Assembly (NCBI GenBank): GCA_910577015.1 | Contig: CAJTKU010000001.1 | Coordinates: forward strand, 1 to 64,000 | Source: an uncultured Lachnospiraceae bacterium | GTDB lineage: Bacteria > Bacillota > Clostridia > Lachnospirales > Lachnospiraceae | Direction: 5' to 3' | Length of the DNA stretch: 64,000 bases | Shown here: positions 6,513 through 15,010 of the stretch, in pieces | Position numbering within the stretch: position 1 is the first letter of the stretch | Layout: each line of letters starts with the position of its first letter | The notes under the pieces: model-generated | Seen by the model: the letters and a program-made list of their open reading frames with translations, nothing else | What the model was told of the DNA's origin: nothing | The model's database searches: none | Position numbers and translations under genes: made by a program

Positions 6513-8003
6513 ATGAAAGAAGTATTATATAAAAGTACCAGAGGCAATAAAGAGCCGGTAACGGCTTCCGAGGCGATATTAAAAGGATTATCGGATGACG
6601 GCGGATTGTTTGTGCCGGACTGTATCCCTGTTTTGGATAAAAGTATTTCCCAGCTTTCCAAGATGACTTATCAGGAAGTGGCTTACGAAGTGATGAAGCT
6701 GTTTCTCACGGATTTTACGGAGGAGGAGTTGAAAAGCTGTATCCGCAATGCTTATGACGACAAGTTTGATGACGAGGTAATCGCACCGATTACAGAAGCA
6801 GGCGGCGCCTATTACCTGGAATTGTTCCATGGGGCAACGATAGCTTTTAAGGATATGGCGTTATCCATCCTGCCGCATCTTCTTACAACCGCAGCCAGGA
6901 AAAATCAGGTCAAAAACGAAATCGTGATTCTTACTGCAACCAGCGGTGATACGGGAAAGGCGGCGCTTGCAGGATTTGCAGGGGTAAAAGGCACCAGAAT
7001 CATCGTGTTTTATCCCAAAAACGGCGTCAGCCCCATTCAGGAAAAGCAGATGGTGACCCAAAAGGGGGACAATACATATGTAGTGGGCATTACAGGCAAT
7101 TTTGACGATGCCCAGACGGGAGTAAAAAAGCTGTTTGGCGATAAGGAACTTGCAAAAGAAATGGATGAGGCCGGTTTCCAGTTTTCTTCCGCCAACTCCA
7201 TAAATATCGGCCGTCTTGTGCCTCAGATAGTATATTATGTGTATGCATATGCGTCTTTGTTTGCCAAGGGCAGGATTGCCGAAGGGGAAAAAATAAACGT
7301 GGTGGTTCCCACCGGAAATTTCGGAAATATTCTTGCTGCATTTTATGCAAAAAATATGGGTTTACCTATAGGAAAGTTAATCTGCGCTTCCAATGACAAT
7401 AAGGTATTGTACGATTTCTTTGCCACAGGCGCCTATGACAGGAACAGGAAGTTTGTACTGACGTCTTCCCCATCCATGGATATTTTGATATCCAGCAATT
7501 TAGAGCGTCTGATTTACCGGATAGCGGGCAATGACGCTGCCAAAAACAAAGAGTTGATGGCTTTGCTTGCGGGATGCGGCAGATATGAAATTTCGGAGGA
7601 AATGCGCTCGCAGCTTGCAGATTTTTACGGCAGTTTTGCAAATGAAGAGGAAACAGCGGCAGCAATCAAAAAGATGTATGAAAGCTGTGGTTATGTGATA
7701 GATACCCATACCGCCGTGGCGGCGGCCGTATACGGTAAGTATAGGGATGAAACAAAGGATGATGCGAAGACGGTCATTGCATCCACAGCCAGCCCGTTTA
7801 AATTTACCAGAAGCGTTATGAATGCGATAGATGCAAAGTATGATGAAATGGATGATTTTGCCCTGGTGGATGAACTTTCAAAGCTGGCAAATGTACCGGT
7901 GCCGGCAGCCATTGAAGAGATTCGGACAGCGCCCGTGGTTCATGACCATATCTGTGATAAAGAAGAAATGGAAACGGTGGTAAAAAACTTCCTTCATATT
8001 TAA
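6513..8003 (+). CDS. thrC: Threonine synthase
   Basis: This PLP enzyme (496 residues) converts O-phosphohomoserine to threonine. The N-terminal YKSTRGN and SDDGGLFVP motifs and the PLP lysine in IAFKDMA (K113) match the long fungal/E. coli-type threonine synthases. The phosphate-binding TATSGDTGKAA and the Gly-rich VPTGNFGN are intact. ATG 6513 is taken because AGGAG lies 5 nt upstream and the family N-terminus begins there; the frame is open back to 6426 but overlaps the promoter. The gene is monocistronic with its own promoter and a strong terminator. No hom or thrB gene is nearby. Confidence 0.95.
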   Translation: MKEVLYKSTRGNKEPVTASEAILKGLSDDGGLFVPDCIPVLDKSISQLSKMTYQEVAYEVMKLFLTDFTEEELKSCIRNAYDDKFDDEVIAPITEAGGAYYLELFHGATIAFKDMALSILPHLLTTAARKNQVKNEIVILTATSGDTGKAALAGFAGVKGTRIIVFYPKNGVSPIQEKQMVTQKGDNTYVVGITGNFDDAQTGVKKLFGDKELAKEMDEAGFQFSSANSINIGRLVPQIVYYVYAYASLFAKGRIAEGEKINVVVPTGNFGNILAAFYAKNMGLPIGKLICASNDNKVLYDFFATGAYDRNRKFVLTSSPSMDILISSNLERLIYRIAGNDAAKNKELMALLAGCGRYEISEEMRSQLADFYGSFANEEETAAAIKKMYESCGYVIDTHTAVAAAVYGKYRDETKDDAKTVIASTASPFKFTRSVMNAIDAKYDEMDDFALVDELSKLANVPVPAAIEEIRTAPVVHDHICDKEEMETVVKNFLHI

Positions 8004-8010
8004 TTCCATA

Positions 8011-8045
8011 AAAAAAGGCTTTGGGAACGGACCCAAAGCCTTTTT
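8011..8045. terminator. Bidirectional terminator between thrC and citrate synthase
   Basis: The stem AAAAAAGGCTTTGGG (8011-8025) pairs around a 6-nt loop with the sequence at 8032-8045. A-runs and T-runs on both sides let it serve both convergent genes. Confidence 0.9.
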
Positions 8046-8055
8046 ATGTATTGCA

Positions 8056-9420
8056 TTAACGGTTATTCATAGAAATATACTCTTTATCTTCACTGACAGA
8101 CTTGTATGCAGGACGAATAATTTTTCCGTTATTGGCAAGTTCCTCCAGACGGTGTGCGCTCCATCCGACAATACGCGCAATGGCAAAGATGGGGGTGTAA
8201 AGTTCCATGGGCAGTCCCAGCATGTGGTATACAAAACCGGAGTAGAAGTCTACGTTGATGCTGACGCCCTTATACATCTGTCTTTCTTCTGAAATTATCT
8301 GCGGAGCAAGCCGTTCTACCATGGAATAAAGTGCAAATTCTTTTTGCAGACCCTTTTCCACGGAAAGCTTTTCTACGAAAGACTTAAAGGAAACGGCACG
8401 GGGGTCGGATTTGGAATATATGGCATGACCGACGCCGTAAATTAAACCGGCATGGTCAAAAGCTTCCTTGTGCAAAAGTTTTTTCAGGTAGCAGGAAACT
8501 TCCTCCTCATCTTCCCAGTCTTTTACCACCTCTTTCATTTCCTCGAACATCTGGACAACTTTGATATTTGCTCCGCCGTGGCGGGGACCTTTTAAGGAGC
8601 CGATAGCGGCGGCAATGGTGGAATAAGTATCAGTCAGGGAAGATGTTACCACATGGGTGGTGAAAGAAGAGTTGTTGCCTCCTCCATGTTCCATATGCAG
8701 CACCAGGGCAATATCCAGTATCTTTGCTTCCAGCGGGGTATAAGCGCTGTCAGGGCGCAGGATATGCAGAATATTTTCTGCAGTGGACAGTTCCGGTATG
8801 GGCTGATGAATAAACAGGCTGTTCCCGTCATGGTAGTGGCTGTATGCCTGATAGCCGTAAATGGAAAGCATGGGAAACAGGCTGATAAGCTGCAGGCACT
8901 GCCTTAAAACGTTGGGAATGGAAGTGTCGTCCGCCCTGTCATCGTAGGAGTATAAAGTCAGTACGCTCCGGGCAAGAGTGTTCATCATGTCTTTGCTGGG
9001 CGCTTTCATGATAATATCCCGCACAAAGCTGGTAGGCAGGGTGCGGTATCCTCCAAGGAGCTGCTGAAACCCGGCAAGTTCCTGTTTGTCCGGCAGCTTG
9101 CTGAAAAGCAGCAAATAAGTAATCTCTTCAAATCCAAAACGGTTCTCTTTTGTGAATCCGTTTACTAAATCCTGCACATCGTATCCACGATAGAAGAGGC
9201 GGCCATGGGCTGGCACTTCCACACCATCCACAATTTCCTTGGCGCGTACATCGGAAATATGGGTAAGACCTGCAAGCACGCCTTTTCCGTTTAAATCGCG
9301 TAATCCCCGTTTAACCTCATATTTGGTAAATAAATCGGATTCTATGATGCCGCTTTCTTCAGAAAGTTTTGCCAGTTTTATGATTTCAGGTGTAATATCC
9401 GAGTAGAAGTTGTGCTCCAT
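8056..9420 (-). CDS. gltA: Citrate synthase (Si-type)
   Basis: This 454-residue enzyme condenses oxaloacetate and acetyl-CoA to citrate. Citrate synthase hallmarks are present: the active-site histidine in LHMEHGGGNNSS, the substrate-binding GSLKGPRHGGAN, and GVGHAIYSKSDPRA. The N-terminal extension (about 45 residues before GLRDLNGKGVLAG) is seen in clostridial members. GCGAGG lies 6 nt before the ATG. It is a single gene on the minus strand ending at a shared terminator. The same window carries a second, unrelated Re-type citrate synthase candidate at 50374-51780 next to isocitrate dehydrogenase, so the division of labour between them is open. A 2-methylcitrate synthase role is possible, but no prp genes are present. 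Confidence 0.9.
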   Translation of the reverse strand: MEHNFYSDITPEIIKLAKLSEESGIIESDLFTKYEVKRGLRDLNGKGVLAGLTHISDVRAKEIVDGVEVPAHGRLFYRGYDVQDLVNGFTKENRFGFEEITYLLLFSKLPDKQELAGFQQLLGGYRTLPTSFVRDIIMKAPSKDMMNTLARSVLTLYSYDDRADDTSIPNVLRQCLQLISLFPMLSIYGYQAYSHYHDGNSLFIHQPIPELSTAENILHILRPDSAYTPLEAKILDIALVLHMEHGGGNNSSFTTHVVTSSLTDTYSTIAAAIGSLKGPRHGGANIKVVQMFEEMKEVVKDWEDEEEVSCYLKKLLHKEAFDHAGLIYGVGHAIYSKSDPRAVSFKSFVEKLSVEKGLQKEFALYSMVERLAPQIISEERQMYKGVSINVDFYSGFVYHMLGLPMELYTPIFAIARIVGWSAHRLEELANNGKIIRPAYKSVSEDKEYISMNNR

Positions 9421-9622
9421 GTAATACCTCGCTTTCTGTTAATAAGTTTATGTAAAAGTCATACTCTCAAGACCCAATATAAATTTATCATATCATGGAC
9501 TGTAAAAGCGTGGCAAGAAAAAATGAAGGAGTTCATAAACTTTTCATGAATTTATAGATTTTTTTCATAAATCGTATTAAAATAGTGAGAGAAGTCTGAA
9601 AAAAGAAACGGGGGGGTTGGCT

Positions 9623-10276
9623 ATGACAATCAATGAAATGCTTTCCCATGTGGACCACACGCAGTTGAAAGCGTTTGCAGCATGGGAAGATATTGTGAAA
9701 CTTTGCGAGGAGGCTGTTTTATACCGCACGGCTTCGGTGTGCATTCCGCCTGCTTATGTCAAAAGGGTAAAAGAGGCGTATGGGGACAGGCTTGTCATCT
9801 GTACGGTGGTGGGTTTTCCCCTTGGTTACAGCACAAGGGAAGCAAAGGAGGAAGAGGTAAGACAGGCCCTTAGGGACGGCTGCGACGAGGTAGACATGGT
9901 CGTCAATATCAGCGATGTGAAAAACGGATTGTATGAAAAGGTAAAGGAAGAGATTGCTTCCCTGAAACAGATTTGCCGTGACCGTATCCTGAAAGTGATT
10001 GTAGAAGCCTGTTATTTGACGGAGCAGGAAAAAATTGCCATGTGCCGTGCCGTTACTGAGGCAGGAGCGGATTACATCAAAACTTCCACCGGTTTCGGAA
10101 CCGGCGGCGCTACAAAAGAGGATGTGGAACTGTTTAAAGAGCACATCGGTTCAGGGGTGAAAATCAAGGCGGCTGGCGGCATACAGACGTTAGATGAACT
10201 GGCAATGTATTTGCAGCTCGGGTGCGACAGGGTAGGAATGTCAAAGACGGCAGAAGCCTGTGCAGGGCGGATTTGA
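9623..10276 (+). CDS. deoC: Deoxyribose-phosphate aldolase
   Basis: This 217-residue class I aldolase cleaves 2-deoxyribose-5-phosphate to glyceraldehyde-3-phosphate and acetaldehyde during deoxynucleoside catabolism. The Schiff-base lysine is in ADYIKTSTGFG (K153), the relay lysine in VKIKAAGG (K182), and the aspartate in DEVDMVVNI (D91). A run of G at 9610-9616 precedes the ATG by 6 nt; a TTG at 9617 is a weaker alternative. It is followed 21 nt later by the aminopeptidase gene, so the two probably share a transcript. No other deo genes are adjacent. Confidence 0.93.
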   Translation: MTINEMLSHVDHTQLKAFAAWEDIVKLCEEAVLYRTASVCIPPAYVKRVKEAYGDRLVICTVVGFPLGYSTREAKEEEVRQALRDGCDEVDMVVNISDVKNGLYEKVKEEIASLKQICRDRILKVIVEACYLTEQEKIAMCRAVTEAGADYIKTSTGFGTGGATKEDVELFKEHIGSGVKIKAAGGIQTLDELAMYLQLGCDRVGMSKTAEACAGRI

Positions 10277-10297
10277 GACAAAATCATGGAGGCGAAC

Positions 10298-12100
10298 ATG
10301 GAAAATAAGACGATAACCGGCAGGCTTACGGCCTTGCGGGGGGAAATGAAAAACCGGGGCATGGATTATTATATGATGCCAACCGCCGATTTCCACAATT
10401 CGGAGTATGTGGATGATTTTTTCAAAGTCAGGGAATATTTCTGCGGTTTTACAGGTTCCAACGGGACATTGCTGGTATGGAAGGAAGGCGCCGGATTGTG
10501 GACTGACGGAAGGTACTTTATCCAGGCGGCAAAGGAGCTGGAGGGAACAGGCGTTACTTTGTTTCGGATGGCGGAAGAAGGCGTGCCGACTTTGACGGAA
10601 TTTCTGGTTTCCCATATGCAGGCAGGGGAAGTCCTTGGTTTTGACGGCAGGGTGGTGACGGCGTCCGAAGGACTGAAGCTAGAAAAAGCGCTTAAGGAAA
10701 AAGGAGTCGGGCTGGCTTATGAAACGGATTTGGCGGAAGCAGTCTGGAAAGAAAGACCGGTTCTTCCCGGCGGAAAAATCTGGGTACTCCCTGAAGCAAT
10801 TACGGGTGCGGATGTAACGGAGAAAACGCGGGAAGTAAGAAGCGCGGTAAAAATAAGCGGCGCCGACAGCCTGCTGCTCACAAAGCTTGACGATTTGATG
10901 TGGCTGTACAATATCCGGGGCTGTGATGTGGAATGTAACCCGGTGGCGCTATCCTACGGATATATTTCAGAGGACAAAAATGTTTTCTTTGTACAGGAAT
11001 GTGCATTGACAGACGAAGTGAAAGCCTATTTTGAAAAGTATGATATCTGCCTTCGTCCCTATGGGGATATTACGGATTTCCTGAGCAAGGAAACGGGAAA
11101 AGACAGTAAGGTTCTGGTTGATAAAAGGCATTGCAGCTATTGTCTTTATAAGAAGGCAGAAGCTGGCGCCTCCCTGGTGGAAGGAAAAAACCCGACAGAG
11201 CGCCTGAAGGCTGTTAAGAACCCGGTGGAGCTGGCTAATATGGAGAAAGTTTTTCTTCAGGACAGCGTAGCCGTTACCAGGTTTATATACTGGCTCAAAA
11301 AAAATATCGGCCTCATGGAGATAACCGAAGTGACGGCGGCAGACCATCTGGAGGATTTGAGAAGGCAGATACCGGGATTCCTCGACTTGTCTTTCCCTAC
11401 CATTTCAGGGTATAAAGAAAATGCAGCCATGATGCATTATGAGGCAACGCCTGACAATTGCAAAACGCTTGCCCCCGAAGGGATGCTTCTGGTCGATTCC
11501 GGCGGGCAGTATCTGGGAGGCACCACGGATGTCACCAGAACCATAGTACTTGGTCCCATATCGGAAGAAATCAAATGCCATTACACCGCAGTGGCTGCCG
11601 GTATGTTAAACCTGACCCATGCAAAATGGCTTTACGGCTGTACAGGGCGCAATCTTGACATACTGGCGAGGGCGCCGTTGTGGAATATGGGTATGGATTA
11701 CAAATGCGGTACGGGGCATGGCGTCGGCTATATCCTGAATGTGCATGAGGGCCCCCAGAATATCCGCTGGAAATACATGGAAGGGGTGGCGGAAGCGGTT
11801 CTGGAGGACGGAATGGACGTCACCAACGAGCCGGGCGTTTATATAGAGAAAAGCCACGGCATCAGAATCGAAAATGTAATGGTTGCCAGAAATGATGTAA
11901 AAAACGGGGACGGGCAGTTCATGCATTTTGAAACCCTGACCTATGTGCCCATTGATTTGGAGGCGGTTGACGCGGCCCTCCTGACAAAGGAGACAAAGGA
12001 TTACCTGAATGCCTATCACAAAGAGGTTTACGAAAAGGTTTCCCCGTATTTATCCGCCGAGGAAGCCGCATGGCTTAAAGAGGCGACAAAGGCGGTTTAA
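10298..12100 (+). CDS. pepP: Xaa-Pro aminopeptidase (M24B)
   Basis: This 600-residue protein is of the long M24B type: two N-terminal creatinase-like domains (about 1-300) and a C-terminal pita-bread metallopeptidase domain. The dimetal ligands are recognisable in LLVDSGGQYLGGTTDVTRTI (two Asp), GTGHGVGYILNVHEGP (His), TNEPGVYIE (Glu) and the later E in HFETLTYVP. It removes N-terminal residues preceding proline in the cytoplasm. GGAGG at 10288-10292 lies 5 nt before this ATG; an earlier ATG (10286) overlaps the site. It is co-directional with and close to deoC. Confidence 0.92.
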   Translation: MENKTITGRLTALRGEMKNRGMDYYMMPTADFHNSEYVDDFFKVREYFCGFTGSNGTLLVWKEGAGLWTDGRYFIQAAKELEGTGVTLFRMAEEGVPTLTEFLVSHMQAGEVLGFDGRVVTASEGLKLEKALKEKGVGLAYETDLAEAVWKERPVLPGGKIWVLPEAITGADVTEKTREVRSAVKISGADSLLLTKLDDLMWLYNIRGCDVECNPVALSYGYISEDKNVFFVQECALTDEVKAYFEKYDICLRPYGDITDFLSKETGKDSKVLVDKRHCSYCLYKKAEAGASLVEGKNPTERLKAVKNPVELANMEKVFLQDSVAVTRFIYWLKKNIGLMEITEVTAADHLEDLRRQIPGFLDLSFPTISGYKENAAMMHYEATPDNCKTLAPEGMLLVDSGGQYLGGTTDVTRTIVLGPISEEIKCHYTAVAAGMLNLTHAKWLYGCTGRNLDILARAPLWNMGMDYKCGTGHGVGYILNVHEGPQNIRWKYMEGVAEAVLEDGMDVTNEPGVYIEKSHGIRIENVMVARNDVKNGDGQFMHFETLTYVPIDLEAVDAALLTKETKDYLNAYHKEVYEKVSPYLSAEEAAWLKEATKAV

Positions 12101-12147
12101 AAGCAGATGTAAAATTGTTAAATGATTGTAAAATTTGCATCCCAATA

Positions 12148-12176
12148 TTGACTTTTATTTTTGGCTTTGAGATAAT
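12148..12176 (+). promoter_or_regulatory. Promoter of pckA
   Basis: TTGACT (12148-12153), a 17-bp spacer and GATAAT (12171-12176). Just upstream are two direct copies of TGTAAAATT, about 19 bp apart (near 12108 and 12127), which could be a regulator site. Confidence 0.75.
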
Positions 12177-12221
12177 ACACATGAATATTTAGGAGAAAAT
12201 ATTATAGAAGGAGGACATAGT

Positions 12222-13928
12222 ATGTCAACAAAAGCTTATTATCCCATTTCCGAGATAGGCGCCGGTAAAGTTGGTTTTTCAAGGACCCGTTCCATTATCG
12301 AGGCTGCTTTTTACGGAAATAACGTAGTAAAAGTAAATACCCTGAGAGAGGCATATGAGTTAGCTAAAAATTCACCCGGCACCATCGTGACGGATATGCC
12401 TGTTTACAAGGCAGAAGAGCAGGGTCTTGATAAAGATGCCAAAGTTCTGCTGTTTAATGACGGCGCCGTTACCGGCCGTTATGCCGCTGCCCGCCGCATT
12501 AAGGGAGAACCCGGCGTGGATGAGGTGAAGCTGGACAAGGTTGTCATGGATGCTGTTTATGAAACCCGTTGGAAAACCATGTACCATGCAGAATGTTTCG
12601 TAGGACTGGACCCTGAGTTCATGGTAAAAGCCCATCTTTTGATTCCGGAAGGGGAAGAGAATGTCCTTTACAACTGGATGATTAATTTCCAGTATATGTC
12701 AGATAAGTATGTGGAAATGTACAAAAATTCCAAGCCTGTCGGCGATGGCAATGAGCCTGATATTTATATTTTCTCCGACCCGCAGTGGGTACCCGGCAAC
12801 AGACCCGATGTGGATTACAGCTGCTTAAGCGACCCTCTTACCCTGTGCTATTTTGATACCGACCAGAACTGTGCGGCGATTCTCGGCATGAGGTATTTCG
12901 GCGAGCACAAAAAAGGAACCCTTACCATGGCATGGGCGCTTGCCAACAGAAACGGTTATGCTTCCTGCCACGGCGGACAGAAGGAATACACATTGGAAGA
13001 CGGTTCTAAGTTTGTGGCTTCCGTATATGGTCTGTCAGGCTCCGGCAAATCTACCCTGACCCATGCAAAACACAACGACAAATATCCTTCCATCAAGGTT
13101 CTGCACGACGATGCCTTTATTATTAACAGCGATACCTGCGCATCCGTTGCACTTGAGCCCACATACTTTGACAAGACTGCAGATTATCCGACAGGATGTC
13201 CTGACAACATGTATCTGCTGTCCGCACAGAACTGCTCTGCAACCCTTGATGAGGACGGCAAGGTGCAGCTTGTGACGGAAGACATCAGAAACGGCAACGG
13301 ACGCGCCATCAAATCCAAATTATGGTCCCCGAACCGTGTTGACAAGATTGACGCGCCGGTCAATGCTATTTTCTGGATTATGAAAGACCCTACCATTCCT
13401 CCTGTAGTGAAGTTAAAAGGTGCAGCGCTGGCCTCTGTTATGGGTGCGACGCTTGCTACCAAGACATCTACGGCAGAGCGTGTTGCGGCAGGTACGGACT
13501 TGAATGCGCTGCGCATCGTTCCTTATGCAAATCCTTTCAGGACCTATCCGCTGGTACATGATTATGAGAAATTTAAAAAACTTGTTGAAGAGAAGAATGT
13601 AGCATGTTATATTGTAAATACAGGTGATTTCATGGGTAAGAAGGTGAAACCTGCCGATACCCTTGGCATTCTGGAAACCATCGTAGAAGGCAAAGCCAAA
13701 TTTGAAAAATGGGGCAATTTTGAAGACATCGAAATCATGTATGACTGGTCAGGCAAAACCGGCGACTTTACTCCGGACATGAACGACAAGGCTTATGTGG
13801 ACGCCCTGAAGAATGCCATGCAGAACCGTGTGGATGCAGTAGAAGGTTTTGCAACCAAGAAAGAGGGGTATGACAAACTTCCTGATGAGGCGCTTGAAGC
13901 GTTGAAGAAGGTGGTAGCTGAGGTATAA
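12222..13928 (+). CDS. pckA: Phosphoenolpyruvate carboxykinase (ATP)
   Basis: This 568-residue enzyme interconverts oxaloacetate + ATP and PEP + CO2 + ADP. The kinase-1a P-loop GLSGSGKST (residues 270-278) and the following metal-site motif HDDAF identify the ATP-type family (Pfam PEPCK_ATP). It is somewhat longer than the roughly 530-residue E. coli enzyme. In fermentative Clostridia it can run toward oxaloacetate, feeding the citrate and aspartate branches also encoded here; that direction is inferred. A strong GGAGG precedes the ATG. It is monocistronic, with a clear promoter and terminator. Confidence 0.93.
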   Translation: MSTKAYYPISEIGAGKVGFSRTRSIIEAAFYGNNVVKVNTLREAYELAKNSPGTIVTDMPVYKAEEQGLDKDAKVLLFNDGAVTGRYAAARRIKGEPGVDEVKLDKVVMDAVYETRWKTMYHAECFVGLDPEFMVKAHLLIPEGEENVLYNWMINFQYMSDKYVEMYKNSKPVGDGNEPDIYIFSDPQWVPGNRPDVDYSCLSDPLTLCYFDTDQNCAAILGMRYFGEHKKGTLTMAWALANRNGYASCHGGQKEYTLEDGSKFVASVYGLSGSGKSTLTHAKHNDKYPSIKVLHDDAFIINSDTCASVALEPTYFDKTADYPTGCPDNMYLLSAQNCSATLDEDGKVQLVTEDIRNGNGRAIKSKLWSPNRVDKIDAPVNAIFWIMKDPTIPPVVKLKGAALASVMGATLATKTSTAERVAAGTDLNALRIVPYANPFRTYPLVHDYEKFKKLVEEKNVACYIVNTGDFMGKKVKPADTLGILETIVEGKAKFEKWGNFEDIEIMYDWSGKTGDFTPDMNDKAYVDALKNAMQNRVDAVEGFATKKEGYDKLPDEALEALKKVVAEV

Positions 13929-13944
13929 TTTTATATTAGAGAGG

Positions 13945-13985
13945 AAAGGCCCGCAGGCTGTTTTCAGCTTTGCGGGCCTTTCTGT
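13945..13985 (+). terminator. Terminator of pckA
   Basis: AAAGGCCCGCA (13945-13955) pairs with TGCGGGCCTTT (13971-13981), with an inner GCTG/CAGC stem, followed by a short T-rich tract. Confidence 0.85.
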
Positions 13986-13997
13986 ATGATTTAATTC

Positions 13998-14026
13998 TTT
14001 ACATCTTTCGACATATGGCGTATACT
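13998..14026 (+). promoter_or_regulatory. Promoter of the porCDAB operon
   Basis: TTTACA (13998-14003), a 17-bp spacer and TATACT (14021-14026). The leader of about 100 nt contains a small TTTTGT/ACAAAA hairpin near 14088-14106. Confidence 0.7.
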
Positions 14027-14134
14027 TACCACAGTGTGTTCTTTTGTTGAATACATATGTGTGCGTCACAAAGATATTTAAGCCTGTTTTGTGCGTAATA
14101 CAAAAACAAAAGACAGAAAGGAAACAAGTGAAAT

Positions 14135-14707
14135 ATGAAAGCATTAACAGAAATTCGTTGGCACGGAAGAGGCGGGCAGGGCGCGAAAACAGCGGCGCTT
14201 TTGCTGGCGGACGTAGCTTTCAGCACAGGAAAACATGTGCAGGGCTTTCCGGAATACGGTCCGGAGAGGATGGGGGCGCCCATTACGGCGTATGACAGAA
14301 TCAGTGATTTTCCCATAAGAATCCATTCCAATATTTATGAGCCGGATTTTGTGGTGGTGGTGGACGATACCCTTCTTCACACTGTGGATGTAACGCAGGG
14401 GCTTAAGAAAGAAGGCGCCATTTTGATTAATACGGTAATGGAAATAGAAGAAGTGATGCCCTTGCTGAACGGGTATGGGGGCAGGGTATTTTTGATAGAC
14501 GCCAGAAAGGTCTGTATGGCGACGCTCGGCGCGTATTTCCCCAATACGCCGATGCTTGCGGCAATCGTGAAAGTGTCTGGTATTATGGAGGAAACGGTAT
14601 TTATGAGGGAGATGGAGATTTCCCTGAAGCATAAGTTTGAGAAAAAACCGGAAGTACTGGAAGGAAATATGAATGCCCTCAGAATGGCATTCAGGGAGGT
14701 GCGCTGA
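14135..14707 (+). CDS. porC: 2-oxoacid:ferredoxin oxidoreductase, gamma subunit
   Basis: This 190-residue protein carries the family start WHGRGGQGAKTAA and GFPEYGPERMGAP, characteristic of the gamma domain that contributes to CoA and interdomain contacts. It opens a four-gene operon in the order gamma-delta-alpha-beta, as in the multi-subunit pyruvate or branched-chain 2-oxoacid oxidoreductases of archaea and Thermotoga. It overlaps the ferredoxin subunit gene by one base. Substrate choice (pyruvate or branched-chain 2-oxoacid) cannot be set from this subunit. Confidence 0.9.
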   Translation: MKALTEIRWHGRGGQGAKTAALLLADVAFSTGKHVQGFPEYGPERMGAPITAYDRISDFPIRIHSNIYEPDFVVVVDDTLLHTVDVTQGLKKEGAILINTVMEIEEVMPLLNGYGGRVFLIDARKVCMATLGAYFPNTPMLAAIVKVSGIMEETVFMREMEISLKHKFEKKPEVLEGNMNALRMAFREVR

Positions 14708-15009
14708 TGGCATTAAAAGCAGAGAAAATTAACGAACACACCGTGTGGCAGGATTTAACGGAGGGGCTGCAGATTCATGAACCTGCAACCTCCGGATTAT
14801 TTGAAACGGGAGAGTGGAGGACCAGCACGCCCGTCGTCGACTGGGATAAGTGCAGGCAGTGCCTGCTTTGCGCGCCCTATTGTCCCGATAGCTGTATTCC
14901 TGTCAAGGAAGGCAAAAGGGAAGCATTTGATTATCAGCATTGCAAGGGATGCGGCATCTGCGTAAAGGCGTGCCCGTTTGGTGCAATCACCATGAAGGAG
15001 GGCAAATAA
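14707..15009 (+). CDS. porD: 2-oxoacid:ferredoxin oxidoreductase, delta subunit (2x[4Fe-4S] ferredoxin)
   Basis: This 100-residue protein has two ferredoxin cysteine motifs, CRQCLLCAPYCPDSC and CKGCGICVKACP, each able to hold a [4Fe-4S] cluster. It passes electrons from the TPP-bound intermediate on the beta subunit to external ferredoxin. Its start codon overlaps the end of porC and its stop lies directly before porA, so translation is coupled. Confidence 0.92.
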   Translation: MALKAEKINEHTVWQDLTEGLQIHEPATSGLFETGEWRTSTPVVDWDKCRQCLLCAPYCPDSCIPVKEGKREAFDYQHCKGCGICVKACPFGAITMKEGK

Positions 15010-15010
15010 A

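Noticed and set aside
9421..9616. Defined promoters for gltA and deoC in their shared 200-bp region
   Set aside because: Several AT-rich hexamer pairs fit equally poorly on each strand, so none could be chosen with support.
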